From positions 1-51,862 of the forward strand of contig JAFVGH010000136.1 in NCBI GenBank assembly GCA_017475045.1: 51,862 bases of DNA, written 5' to 3'. The DNA comes from Fibrobacter sp. (lineage in GTDB: Bacteria; Fibrobacterota; Fibrobacteria; Fibrobacterales; Fibrobacteraceae). Both the position numbers and the translations under genes were made by a program. The notes beneath the pieces were generated by a model. The model was not told the origin of the DNA and made no database searches. It saw only the letters and a program-made list of their open reading frames with translations. The number at the start of each line of letters is the position of its first letter. The stretch's first letter is position 1. This document shows, piece by piece, positions 26,534 through 35,371 of this stretch.

Positions 26534-27325
26534 CTATTCCGCCCGTTCCAGAATAATCAGCGCGCGTTCCTGCGTGCTGTTCGGAATGGTGTAGAAATGC
26601 TTGCCCACAAACTTGTAGCCGAAATCTTCGGGATGGAAAGTCTTGAGTTCGTCGGCAACGGCGGGGCCCTTCATAAAGAACACACGTCCACCCACCTTCA
26701 GGGAATTGGCAATACGTGGCAGCGTCTTTTCCATCAGCTCAAAGGCACGGCTGATAACGCCGTCCACCGGGATGGTCATGCTACGGCTGGTGACCTTGTG
26801 GCCGAACACGTCTATCCCCTTCAAGCCCATCTTCTCGATGACCATGTTGAGGAAGTTGATGCGGTTCGGGCGTGGTTCGCACAGGGTTAAACGGATGGAG
26901 GGGTTCACAATCTTGAGGGGAATTCCAGGGAATCCGGCGCCACTGCCCACGTCGATCATGCGGGCAGGCCACTTGGGCACGTAGGCGTTAATCAGCGTGC
27001 AGTCGGCATAGTGCCGTTCCACCATGGTCTCAAATGCGTTTAGGCGGGTCAGGTCCTGGTCGTCGTTGTTGGCCCGGAGCAGCTGGTGGAATTCCCAGAT
27101 CTGCTTCAGGGTCTCAGGCTGGAGTTCTACACCGTAATAATGCAGAAGCTTGTCCAGGCCCTCAAGCGACGGTTTTACACGCTTGCCGTTAAACAGCGGA
27201 AAGTCGGTGCGGGGTGCCTTCAGGTGGGGCACAAAGTCGCGACCAGCAGCCGATGCGTTGCGAGAGGGTTGCCGGATTGCGCCGTCGCGGGAAAAAGGCT
27301 TTTTGGACCAGTTTGAACTTGCCAT
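26534..27325 (-). CDS. rsmG: 16S rRNA (guanine-527-N7)-methyltransferase RsmG
   Basis: A 263-aa SAM-dependent methyltransferase that modifies G527 of 16S rRNA. The N-terminal helix region LTRLNAFETMVERHYADC is followed by the SAM motif MIDVGSGAGFPGIPLKI, then the acidic loop LCEPRPNRINFL and VISRAFELMEKTL. The start at 27325 (MASSNWSKK) is preferred over 27466, which would overlap the promoter of the divergent gene. There is no Shine-Dalgarno; a TATTTT box lies 6 nt upstream behind a T-tract, so the mRNA may be leaderless. A basic ~45-residue N-terminal extension precedes the conserved region. It is convergent with the PorV-like gene with only one base between stops. Confidence 0.93.
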   Translation of the reverse strand: MASSNWSKKPFSRDGAIRQPSRNASAAGRDFVPHLKAPRTDFPLFNGKRVKPSLEGLDKLLHYYGVELQPETLKQIWEFHQLLRANNDDQDLTRLNAFETMVERHYADCTLINAYVPKWPARMIDVGSGAGFPGIPLKIVNPSIRLTLCEPRPNRINFLNMVIEKMGLKGIDVFGHKVTSRSMTIPVDGVISRAFELMEKTLPRIANSLKVGGRVFFMKGPAVADELKTFHPEDFGYKFVGKHFYTIPNSTQERALIILERAE

Positions 27326-27331
27326 AACGAA

Positions 27332-27337
27332 AAAATA
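27332..27337 (-). promoter_or_regulatory. -10-like box 6 nt before the rsmG start
   Basis: TATTTT on the minus strand within a T-tract, 6 nt before an ATG lacking a Shine-Dalgarno sequence. Confidence 0.35.
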
Positions 27338-27394
27338 AAAAAACTTTGGCCTATTTCGGGACAAAAATAAGTCTATACCTAGAGGAGACTTATT

Positions 27395-28870
27395 TTGAAC
27401 CGAAAACGACTCGTAAAACTGCCCTGCGGATTCATCACCGCAGCATTCGCCCTCGGGGTGGTACAAGCTGCCGCAAGCCCCCTAGACGAAGCGAAGGTCT
27501 TTGACTGGTGGGACAATGGCATCATCACGGCGGAAGAGGCTACCGAAATCCTGGACCTGCTGGAAGAGGGCAACCAGGAGGAGGCCTGCCTGCTAGCCCA
27601 AGTCTACGCCCAGGAAAGCTGCGAAGATGCGACCTCGCGAACGGCCCGGCCCAAGTCGCCTCACCGCACGGACAAGACGCCACAGGGAACGGTGCCGACC
27701 CGCCCGAGCCTTCTTCCCCACGGCTACGTGGACTGGAAGGGCCGTATCGATTCCACCGGCCATCTGGAAAGCCACCGCACCGAACTGCAGGTCAAATTTT
27801 ACCGCTACACCCTGCGGCTCGGCTCCCAGGAACTCCTGGCCTACAAAAACCAAGGAAGCGAGGCCTACTTCGGCGACATTTCCACTCGGGAACTCCACAG
27901 CCAGATTCCCCTAGACACCCTCTGGGGAACAGCTCTACTGTACCCGCTAGGGCCCTTCCATGTGGCGGGCCTCCTGGATACCGCCAAGACCACCCAAATC
28001 CGGCTAGGATACGGCCAACGGGGAGCCGGGTCCGCTGAAATATTCTATTGGCACGGTTTTGGCAACGGCACCCAAGCCAGTGACAGCCTACAGGCAGACG
28101 TCCACTCCCTCGGTCTGCAGGCAAAAACGCCCTTCGCCCAGGTGGCCGCCTGGTGGCAGTACAGGCAGGAATTTCCGCTAATCAAAATACTGCTTTACGG
28201 CAGCGAAAAAAGCGACGGCAGGAGCGGCGGTAATGATATAAAAAGTGCCGGCTCGCCAGTCGTCTACAGCTGGCGAACCACCGCCTACATCCACCGAGAA
28301 GACATTCCCAGGTGGGCCCGCCTCAGCAACACCATCCAAAAAAGCAAGTACTGGGGTTCCCAGAGCCTGTCCATGCGGGCCCCCGACCTGCTCGATACCA
28401 AAGTTACAGCCAACGCAGGCCTGATTTCGCCCCTGGATGCCGATACCATGGCGGTACGGCTAAAACTCGGGGGAGAATCCGGGCCCGAATTTTTGCGGGC
28501 GCTCGCCAGCGTGACCTGCCGGGATGCCGGTACCAACTGCCGGGTGACGGACTGGAAAGGAGGCCTCAGCGCGAGCCCCTGGGAATTGTGGGTTCTGGGA
28601 GCATCCGTCCGCGTCCGTCATGCACGACCCGAGGGTTTCGCCCCTCCCCATCTGGAATTATCCAACCTTTTCCGCGATTTCTCCCAAAATTACACAAAAT
28701 TCACCCTTATCGCCCCCAAGGGGCGCCCTCAAGATGATCTCCGTTTACGGACAGAATTCCTGATTTCTGGGGATTTTCTGGATTTTTCGCTAGTCTGTAC
28801 CTTCAAGGGCATGGAAAGGCTAGAGCCTATCCCCGTAAGGGGCTTTGCCGAGGCCAAAGTGCGGTTTTAG
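27395..28870 (+). CDS. exported hypothetical protein, probable beta-barrel
   Basis: A 491-aa protein starting at TTG 27395 with GAGGAG at good distance. It has a signal peptide (about 1-27), then a helical segment FDWWDNGIITAEEATEILDL (about 36-55) with two Cys. A Pro/Thr/Arg-rich linker (about 78-108) follows, then ~380 residues of alternating strands ending in Phe (GFAEAKVRF), as in outer-membrane barrels. I do not recognise a named family; the helical N-terminal segment resembles other Fibrobacter exported proteins. It is followed by a strong terminator, so it is a single-gene transcript. Confidence 0.7.
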   Translation: MNRKRLVKLPCGFITAAFALGVVQAAASPLDEAKVFDWWDNGIITAEEATEILDLLEEGNQEEACLLAQVYAQESCEDATSRTARPKSPHRTDKTPQGTVPTRPSLLPHGYVDWKGRIDSTGHLESHRTELQVKFYRYTLRLGSQELLAYKNQGSEAYFGDISTRELHSQIPLDTLWGTALLYPLGPFHVAGLLDTAKTTQIRLGYGQRGAGSAEIFYWHGFGNGTQASDSLQADVHSLGLQAKTPFAQVAAWWQYRQEFPLIKILLYGSEKSDGRSGGNDIKSAGSPVVYSWRTTAYIHREDIPRWARLSNTIQKSKYWGSQSLSMRAPDLLDTKVTANAGLISPLDADTMAVRLKLGGESGPEFLRALASVTCRDAGTNCRVTDWKGGLSASPWELWVLGASVRVRHARPEGFAPPHLELSNLFRDFSQNYTKFTLIAPKGRPQDDLRLRTEFLISGDFLDFSLVCTFKGMERLEPIPVRGFAEAKVRF

Positions 28871-28960
28871 GCTGGTTACACGGGTAAACGAAATTGTATA
28901 CACGAATACTGGTACGGCCCCTGCCAGATTCTATCTTAATGCATACCCAAACACTCCCTT

Positions 28961-29002
28961 GACGTCCCTAGGCTGCTCCTTTGCCCAGGGACGTCTTTTT
29001 TT
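28961..29002 (+). terminator. rho-independent terminator
   Basis: GACGTCCCT (28961-28969) and AGGGACGTC (28987-28995) form a 9-bp stem followed by seven T's. It ends the exported-protein transcript. Confidence 0.85.
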
Positions 29003-29003
29003 C

Positions 29004-29011
29004 TAGTTTTG
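29004..29011 (+). promoter_or_regulatory. TAnnTTTG box before the lpxA operon
   Basis: TAGTTTTG matches TAnnTTTG and lies 6 nt before the ATG at 29018, which has no Shine-Dalgarno. It directly follows the terminator T-run. Confidence 0.4.
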
Positions 29012-29017
29012 TATTAA

Positions 29018-29407
29018 ATGATTATCGCAGCCGCCATCGGAGCTGTCGCCTTCTTGCCCTCCATCGTCTTGAACATCGCGCTTGCCTGCGGTGCTCCTTG
29101 GGGGGCTTACGCCATGAACGCCCAGCACAAGGTTATCCCGCCCGAGGTGCGCAAGGCCTTTATCGTGCCGACAACCTTGCAGTTCGTGGCCCTGTTCGTA
29201 CTGCTCAGCGCTGGCGGTATTCTACCCGAGACTATCCCCTTCCTTATTACAAGAATCCTTGCCTTCTTTTTTGCACTATACCTGACTTTTTACGCAGCCA
29301 CGGTTCTTTTTAGCACCAGCTACAAGGAACGCACCGTCATGGGGAGCCTTGCCGTGGTCAGTACAGTCTGTTTCTGGATAGTTGCCTTTGGAACCCTAGG
29401 ACACTAG
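29018..29407 (+). CDS. small integral membrane protein
   Basis: A 129-aa protein with four hydrophobic segments (about 1-25, 45-68, 72-98, 105-127) and little else. No family is recognised. It is the first gene of an operon with lpxA (1-nt gap) and queH. It has no Shine-Dalgarno sequence, and a TAGTTTTG box lies 6 nt before the ATG, so a leaderless mRNA is likely. Confidence 0.75.
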   Translation: MIIAAAIGAVAFLPSIVLNIALACGAPWGAYAMNAQHKVIPPEVRKAFIVPTTLQFVALFVLLSAGGILPETIPFLITRILAFFFALYLTFYAATVLFSTSYKERTVMGSLAVVSTVCFWIVAFGTLGH

Positions 29408-29408
29408 C

Positions 29409-30176
29409 ATGATTCACCCCTCCGCATTTGTACACCCTTCTGCAAAAGTTCACGACACCGCCGTTGTCGGCCCCTGGTGCCTAGTAGATGCCGGTGCCGA
29501 AATTGCAGAAGGCGTAGTGTTGGAAAGCCGGGTCCATGTATACGGAGGCGTATCCATCGGCAAGGGAACCCACGTTTTTGACGGAGCCGTCCTGGGCGCA
29601 CCGCCACAAGACCTGAAATACAACGGCGAAGACACGCGACTCGAAATCGGTGAAAATTGCGTCATCCGGGAATACTGTACCCTAAACCGGGGAACGGCAC
29701 AGGGCGGAGGCGTTACACGCCTAGCCGACAAGGTTTTGCTCATGACGTACTCCCATGTGGCCCACGACTGCCTTATCGAAGAAGGAGCCGTGATTTCCAA
29801 CGGATGCCAGCTGGGAGGCCACGCCCGAATCGGACGGTACGCCACCCTGGGCGGAAACGTTGGCATGCAGCAGCGCAACCAGGTAGGAGCCTTCGCCTTT
29901 GTGGGGGCCACCCTGAAGGTGGACAAAGACGTTCCGCCGGCAAGCAAGGCCCTGGGCACCCCTCTCAAGTGGAGCGGCCTGAACTTACACGCCCTAAAGC
30001 TCCACGCCGACGAATTTTCCGAAGAGCGAATCTCCAACTTGGACAAAGCCTTCCGAGCCCTATACCGTAGCGGCCGACCCCTGCAAGAAATGATCGACGA
30101 GCTGACGGCTGACGGGGACCCGCTTTTCAAGGAATTTTTCGGTGAGCATTGGACCCATACTCTGGTGAGGCCGTAA
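29409..30176 (+). CDS. lpxA: acyl-ACP--UDP-N-acetylglucosamine O-acyltransferase
   Basis: A 255-aa LpxA, the first enzyme of lipid A synthesis, adding a 3-hydroxyacyl chain to UDP-GlcNAc in the cytoplasm. Left-handed beta-helix hexapeptide repeats run from residue 3 to about 180 (IHPSAFVHPSAKVHDTAVVG). The catalytic-His region is SHVAHDC, followed by the conserved GGHARIGRYATLGGNVGMQQ. The C-terminal helical domain (about 190-255) is present and the length is normal. AGGA precedes the ATG. Its presence supports an LPS-bearing outer membrane. Confidence 0.95.
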   Translation: MIHPSAFVHPSAKVHDTAVVGPWCLVDAGAEIAEGVVLESRVHVYGGVSIGKGTHVFDGAVLGAPPQDLKYNGEDTRLEIGENCVIREYCTLNRGTAQGGGVTRLADKVLLMTYSHVAHDCLIEEGAVISNGCQLGGHARIGRYATLGGNVGMQQRNQVGAFAFVGATLKVDKDVPPASKALGTPLKWSGLNLHALKLHADEFSEERISNLDKAFRALYRSGRPLQEMIDELTADGDPLFKEFFGEHWTHTLVRP

Positions 30177-30177
30177 C

Positions 30178-30834
30178 ATGACCGAGCCGCAGGACAAGGC
30201 CGAAGGCACCGCCCCCAAGCACAACTACCAGCGGGACCTGGACTACATCATCCGGCGCTTGGAACGCACCGGCGAGGTGCCGCACCTGCTGCTCCACGCC
30301 TGCTGTGCCCCCTGTAGCAGCTACACCATCGAGTACCTGTCGCAATATTTTCGGATAACGCTGTTCTACTACAACCCCAATATCGCCCCTGACGAAGAAT
30401 ACCGCCATCGTGTCGAAGAAATCAAGCGGTTCGTGAAAGAATTCAAGACCAAGCACCCCGTCACCCTCGTCGAAGGTGAATACGACCCGAAAAAGTTTTA
30501 CGACGCCGTCCGTGGGTTGGAAAAGGAACCCGAAGGTGGCAAACGCTGCCGCAAGTGTTTCGAGTTACGCCTGGCAGAGGCGGCAAGACTCGCCCAGGAG
30601 CTAAACGCCGACTACTTCACCACCACCCTGACCATCAGCCCCATGAAAGACGCCCAGGTATTAAACGAGGTGGTGCAGGAGCAATGCGATATCTACGGCA
30701 TCAAAAGGCTCCCCAGCGACTTCAAAAAGAAGGGCGGTTACAAGCGTTCTATCCAGCTTTCCGCCGAATACAAGCTCTACCGCCAAAATTACTGTGGATG
30801 TGTCTATTCCCGTCGCGAAAGCGGCGAGGGATAG
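30178..30834 (+). CDS. queH: epoxyqueuosine reductase QueH
   Basis: A 218-aa QueH (formerly DUF208), which reduces epoxyqueuosine to queuosine in tRNA using iron-sulfur chemistry. The Cys motifs are visible: LLHACCAPCSSY near residue 38-49 and KRCRKCFELRL near 121-131, with conserved LTISPMKDAQVLN, FKKKGGYKRSI and a terminal YCGCVYSR. GAGG lies before the ATG, 1 nt behind the lpxA stop. It is the last gene of the operon and unrelated in pathway to lpxA. Confidence 0.93.
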   Translation: MTEPQDKAEGTAPKHNYQRDLDYIIRRLERTGEVPHLLLHACCAPCSSYTIEYLSQYFRITLFYYNPNIAPDEEYRHRVEEIKRFVKEFKTKHPVTLVEGEYDPKKFYDAVRGLEKEPEGGKRCRKCFELRLAEAARLAQELNADYFTTTLTISPMKDAQVLNEVVQEQCDIYGIKRLPSDFKKKGGYKRSIQLSAEYKLYRQNYCGCVYSRRESGEG

Positions 30835-30837
30835 GCG

Positions 30838-33800
30838 TTACCTAACTACTTCCACCTTGCCGTTGTGCAGGTACTTGCCCTTTTCAGAGGGCTTACCCTT
30901 CAGCTGACGGCCCTGCAGATCAAACCAACGATCACGCTTGATTTCACCGGTCCGGGTATTGAGAGTTGCCGTCTCAGTGACATTGCCATGTTCATCCATA
31001 ATCTTCAGGTCAATGATCTCAGGCAGCTCGCCAAACTCACCGAAGCCACCAGCATTCTTGGCCCCGCTATTGGCGTCAACATGCACCAGGTAGGCGCGCA
31101 TAGGCTGAATATATGCCCTGGGGCCCGCCTTCACGAACTGGCCTGCCGAGAATTGCTTGCCACTGAGAACCGTATCCCTCGCCACAAAGCCATAGGCACT
31201 TCCAAGAATTTCGGAAGAATCACCGAACACGAAGCGCTTGTAGGTTCCGCGGAACTCCCAGCCGTCCCGGGCAGTCTTGCGGTTGCCACCAATCCCCGTA
31301 GTTCTTATGACCATCTTGCCACCAAAGGTGATTCTTTTTGCCGTAGGCTTTACCAAATAAGGCGTATTAGCCTCGAGCGAACCGGTCACCTGCGTTGCTC
31401 CGGCAGTCCACTTGCCATCCTCGTACTTCATCTCGCTGAAACCATAGAACTCCGCCCCAGATACCTTGGCCAAATCGATACCGGTGCCCATCTCCCTTTC
31501 AAAGGGCAGCATGATGGTAGAGAAAGCGTCCACCTTAAATTCACGGTCAAACACGACTGTATCAACCCCATAGGCTTGCGGAACAACCGTCTCGTCGTCA
31601 TACGCATAATTCCCATCAATAATTGCCCACAAGCCATCTTCTTCCATGGTTATAGCCCCGAAATGGATATTTCCATCACTCTGGAGCGTCACCTGTATCT
31701 CATAACCATCATACTGGCCATCTGCTTCGTTACCGGTGCTGACATAGAGTACATGGCCTGCCGTAGTGGCACTTGGGATATCCGCCCATTCGGGATCTTC
31801 AAAATCTCCATAACCAAAATAGAACAGAGTGTGGCCTGCATCGTCACCGATAGAGAGATAGTCGCGCTCCACATCCAAACCCACAACACGGCCCTGTACC
31901 TCTAGGAGATTCTTGGGGGCGACTACGGTCAGTTTTGAATCACCATTTGCGCCACATGCATTACTCAACTTTCCACCATCGTCATAGATCATAAAGGAAG
32001 TCATACCGGAGCCAACCACCACTCGTTGGTTCATGTTTTCGCACTGCATGTTGACAAAGTAGTAGCCCACCGAGCCACGCTCCTTGTCATAGTCGATATG
32101 GAATCCCTGGGGAGCATCGTTGTAATAGTAACTGGTCCTATTACCGGTCAGAGCATCCACAGCCGTCCCGTAGCTGCCATCAGCAGGGGGTTCAGATTGC
32201 ACGCGGATAGCCGATACGGCAATATGAGCGTTTTCAATATTCTTAGGTCCAGTGTAGAAATAGACATTGTTGGCAGTAGTGTGCATAATCGCGTACGATT
32301 TTCTCGCTGCAATCGGGTGGAATTTTCCGTTACCCGAGAAACTCCCGTGGAACGTACAACTATCGAGCCTGAGGGCCATGCCATCGGTCCACCCCAACAG
32401 GCCTCCAGTGTAGTCTCCGTCATTCGTCATGTCAGCCTCGAAGAGGATGTTTTTCATGGTCAGCGTAGAACTACCGCCGTGACCAACCACTCCGCCCATA
32501 TAGCGATTACCGTTGTCATTGCGGGAACTGCTGATGGAGGCCACATGCACCCATACGGTATCAATGAGCGTGGTTCCGTAGGTTCTACCCACAAGGGCTG
32601 AACCATGCTTGCCCACATTGAATGTACCGGCCACCTTGACATTCTTGATGGTTGCGTTCTTCACAAAGCGGAACGGGGCGGCATAGTCGTCAGTGCTATT
32701 GATAGAGCCTATGATGTAATACTTTGAGCCGTCATAGGTACCCTGGAAACTGAGCGACTCGCTTTTGCCCACCATAGTCGTGATGCCGTTATGCGGACCA
32801 CTACCCTGCCCCTGTTCGCCGATTTGATCTGTTTGCTTAACAAACTTACCACTGAAGGTAGCGCCGCCTGCCACCAGTTCCGCAAACAGGTTCCAGTCAT
32901 CTATGTCGGAGATAAGGTAGGGGTCGTCCGGTGTACCGCTTCCATCAAGTTGCTTATGGCTAAGAGTGGCACTGATATGGCAGGCTTCCGCACTGGAATA
33001 ATCTCCAAAGGAGAAAGTTCCTGCCGCTGTGGCAATCTGGTTACCATTAACGGCGACGCTGGAGAGAGCACGGTACGGGTCTGTGCCGCGGACGGTAAAG
33101 GTTGCACTGCCATCGGTAGCAACGTAGGTGTCACCCTCATAAACGACCTTGCCCTTATCACTGAAAGTGACTGTAATATCTTCAGAGCTATCATCGAACG
33201 CCTTAACGGCATAGACATCGTACTGTGTCTTTGTAGATACGTTCTTATTGGTGTAGTAAGATGTGATAGAGCAATAATCAATACTTTTACGGTATCCCAC
33301 TACGGCGCGGACATTCTGGTTTCCACTGACATTACTACCCATATAAAGGCTCTTAGTAACGTAGGCTGTAATATCATTTGTCGAATGACCTTCCATGGTG
33401 CCCACAAGACCACCCACATATTGTCCCCCGTTCACAGCGGCATCGGTAAAGCAGTTGGTCACCCGACCATACTGAAGATAACCCACCAGGCCTCCGGTAT
33501 GGTTACCGCCCGTAATGCTGCTCTGCTTTAGGCTAAGATTTTTCACCTCGCCATATGCATAATAACCATCCAATCCGCCTACAAAACCAAAAAGTCCGTT
33601 GTATGCCGAACCGTCACGATTGACAATAATGCCATTAATCGTATGACCCTGGCCATCAAATGTTCCCATAAAGGGAGTCTGGTGGAATTGGTAAGAGAAG
33701 GGACCTGTGCCAATAGGCGACCAGCCATGACTATCCATGTTCAAGTCGCGAGCAAGCTTGAATGTGTAGTGCGCATAAGTATTCTGAGCATTATTCACCA

Positions 33801-35205
33801 TATAGGCAAGGCGAGCCATTTCGGCCTCGTTGGTAATGGTGATGGTGTTACCATTCTGTTGCGAGAAACTGGCAGCATATTTACCGGCGTCTGTCCAATT
33901 GCCCGATGCAGCTAAGTCACCAACAAAGGTGACGTTGAGCGCATCACCAAACTTTTCTTGATAAGCCGCAAGTTGCGAAGGGAGCACATGCATTTGCGTA
34001 TTCTTGCCCGACTTGAAATCCGTATTGTTGCCATCCCAACTGATTGTTTCGGCATGAGCATAGTTATAGACATGAGCTATCGATCTATTGTAGTAGAAAG
34101 CATTAGAAGACACCGATGTAACCGTATAGGGAATCGTGATTTCGGGCAGTCTTTCACAGTACCAGAACGCACCATGATGAATTTCCCTTAAGCCATCAGG
34201 TAACGAGACAGAGGTTAAATTTTCAAGGTTGAAGAAAGCATACCGCCCAAGCGTTGTCACCCCATGTTCCACAACGAGACTCGTGACATCGTTGTACTTG
34301 CTCAGCCAGGGAACATCAGGTGTATTATCGTAATCTGCCATAGCGCCATCGCGACCGGCAATAGCACGAACCGTAAGAACCCCTTGGTTATCAAGATGGA
34401 CAATAGTATTCCCACTAGTCCATTCCCAATCATAGGCGCTGGGAACCACGGTAACATCGTAGTCGGGCATGGTAAAGCGGTAGCTATTTTCACCTAACTT
34501 GGTAAGCGAAAGCTCGGTAGAGGCATCGCCGGTCTTGATAACCTTTAGCGATGTCAGTACACGGTTAGCTTCTGGAGTAAAGGTAAGATCCACGTAACGG
34601 CTGGCAATGGCGGTACTGCCGGAATTTGCCATCCAGGTCCCGCCCGACTGCTGATTAAAGGAAATGTTGTGGATATGGGTATTGGGTTTCATCCGTACGG
34701 TCAGTTCAAAACCTTCTCGAGGTTCTGAGCCAGGTTCATGACTTACCAGCATAATGTTATCAAGGGTCTCGTAAGTACCAATATTATCTACGGAACGGAA
34801 GTCTTCATCGTCGCAGCCATAGCAATAAAGTTGAGGAGAACGGTAGTTTCCACCGTTATAAATGATCAATACGTCATCATTGTCCAGATAATCAATGCTT
34901 CCTGTCACCTCAAAAACATAGCCGTTGGGGGCATGGAGGAGAAGGTCTTCAGGCTCCCAACTATCACAGTTGTAGAGTCCGTTCTTGCCGCCATTGTCAT
35001 ATATCTTGAACACAAGGTCACTATTCTGGAGATACACCTCGGTTTCGTCTTCTCGCGGCAGGTTCACATAGTAGTAACCCGCCTGATTAGGGCTGTAATC
35101 CGTGTCGACAGACAGACCCGCAGGCGCTTCTTGCGCCAAAGCCCCTTGCGCAAAGGCCAAAATGGCGAAAATCAAGGTAAAAAGGAAGGTTTTTGTGCTA
35201 GTCAT
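30838..35205 (-). CDS. large secreted repeat protein with LRR_5, GLUG and Por-type tail
   Basis: A 1455-aa surface or secreted protein with signal peptide MTSTKTFLFTLIFAILAFAQ. Two CUB-like regions (about 30-165 and 1010-1160) contain YYYVNLP, LQNSDLVFKIYDNGGK and LTVVAPKNLLEVQG. A BspA-type leucine-rich patch follows at about 315-385 (LTSVSLPDGLREIHHGAFWY). GLUG-type repeats lie at about 520-640 (GTFDGQGHTINGIIVNRDGS, TGGLVGYLQYGRV) and again at about 830-950. The C-terminus ends WFDLQGRQLKGKPSEKGKYL, then HNGKVEVVR, a Por/type IX-like sorting tail that is shared with the next protein. It has its own promoter (35240-35268) and AGAGGT before the ATG. Function unknown; probably adhesion or carbohydrate contact at the cell surface. 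Confidence 0.85.
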   Translation of the reverse strand: MTSTKTFLFTLIFAILAFAQGALAQEAPAGLSVDTDYSPNQAGYYYVNLPREDETEVYLQNSDLVFKIYDNGGKNGLYNCDSWEPEDLLLHAPNGYVFEVTGSIDYLDNDDVLIIYNGGNYRSPQLYCYGCDDEDFRSVDNIGTYETLDNIMLVSHEPGSEPREGFELTVRMKPNTHIHNISFNQQSGGTWMANSGSTAIASRYVDLTFTPEANRVLTSLKVIKTGDASTELSLTKLGENSYRFTMPDYDVTVVPSAYDWEWTSGNTIVHLDNQGVLTVRAIAGRDGAMADYDNTPDVPWLSKYNDVTSLVVEHGVTTLGRYAFFNLENLTSVSLPDGLREIHHGAFWYCERLPEITIPYTVTSVSSNAFYYNRSIAHVYNYAHAETISWDGNNTDFKSGKNTQMHVLPSQLAAYQEKFGDALNVTFVGDLAASGNWTDAGKYAASFSQQNGNTITITNEAEMARLAYMVNNAQNTYAHYTFKLARDLNMDSHGWSPIGTGPFSYQFHQTPFMGTFDGQGHTINGIIVNRDGSAYNGLFGFVGGLDGYYAYGEVKNLSLKQSSITGGNHTGGLVGYLQYGRVTNCFTDAAVNGGQYVGGLVGTMEGHSTNDITAYVTKSLYMGSNVSGNQNVRAVVGYRKSIDYCSITSYYTNKNVSTKTQYDVYAVKAFDDSSEDITVTFSDKGKVVYEGDTYVATDGSATFTVRGTDPYRALSSVAVNGNQIATAAGTFSFGDYSSAEACHISATLSHKQLDGSGTPDDPYLISDIDDWNLFAELVAGGATFSGKFVKQTDQIGEQGQGSGPHNGITTMVGKSESLSFQGTYDGSKYYIIGSINSTDDYAAPFRFVKNATIKNVKVAGTFNVGKHGSALVGRTYGTTLIDTVWVHVASISSSRNDNGNRYMGGVVGHGGSSTLTMKNILFEADMTNDGDYTGGLLGWTDGMALRLDSCTFHGSFSGNGKFHPIAARKSYAIMHTTANNVYFYTGPKNIENAHIAVSAIRVQSEPPADGSYGTAVDALTGNRTSYYYNDAPQGFHIDYDKERGSVGYYFVNMQCENMNQRVVVGSGMTSFMIYDDGGKLSNACGANGDSKLTVVAPKNLLEVQGRVVGLDVERDYLSIGDDAGHTLFYFGYGDFEDPEWADIPSATTAGHVLYVSTGNEADGQYDGYEIQVTLQSDGNIHFGAITMEEDGLWAIIDGNYAYDDETVVPQAYGVDTVVFDREFKVDAFSTIMLPFEREMGTGIDLAKVSGAEFYGFSEMKYEDGKWTAGATQVTGSLEANTPYLVKPTAKRITFGGKMVIRTTGIGGNRKTARDGWEFRGTYKRFVFGDSSEILGSAYGFVARDTVLSGKQFSAGQFVKAGPRAYIQPMRAYLVHVDANSGAKNAGGFGEFGELPEIIDLKIMDEHGNVTETATLNTRTGEIKRDRWFDLQGRQLKGKPSEKGKYLHNGKVEVVR

Positions 35206-35239
35206 GATAGACCTCTGAAGTAAATTCTTTTACTCCCAT

Positions 35240-35268
35240 AATATATTTAATAGCATCAATTTCGTCAA
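35240..35268 (-). promoter_or_regulatory. conserved promoter A
   Basis: On the minus strand -35 TTGACG (35263-35268), a 17-bp spacer and -10 TATATT (35240-35245). The flanks, an AT-rich upstream block and TATGGGAGTAA after the -10, are shared with promoters B (36826-36854) and C (40029-40057). Confidence 0.8.
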
Positions 35269-35318
35269 ATATATAATTTCTATTCAAACGATACAAAAAA
35301 GTTATTGATTGTTGAAAA

Positions 35319-35350
35319 AGGTGATGGCGGGCCAAGCCCGCCATGACAAT
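35319..35350. repeat. intergenic hairpin repeat (GGCGGG/CCCGCC type)
   Basis: ATGGCGGG (35324-35331) and CCCGCCAT (35337-35344) form a hairpin flanked by GTG and GACA. It belongs to the same family as the elements near 36914, 42595 and 51143. Confidence 0.6.
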
Positions 35351-35371
35351 GAAAATGTCGAAGAATCTAAC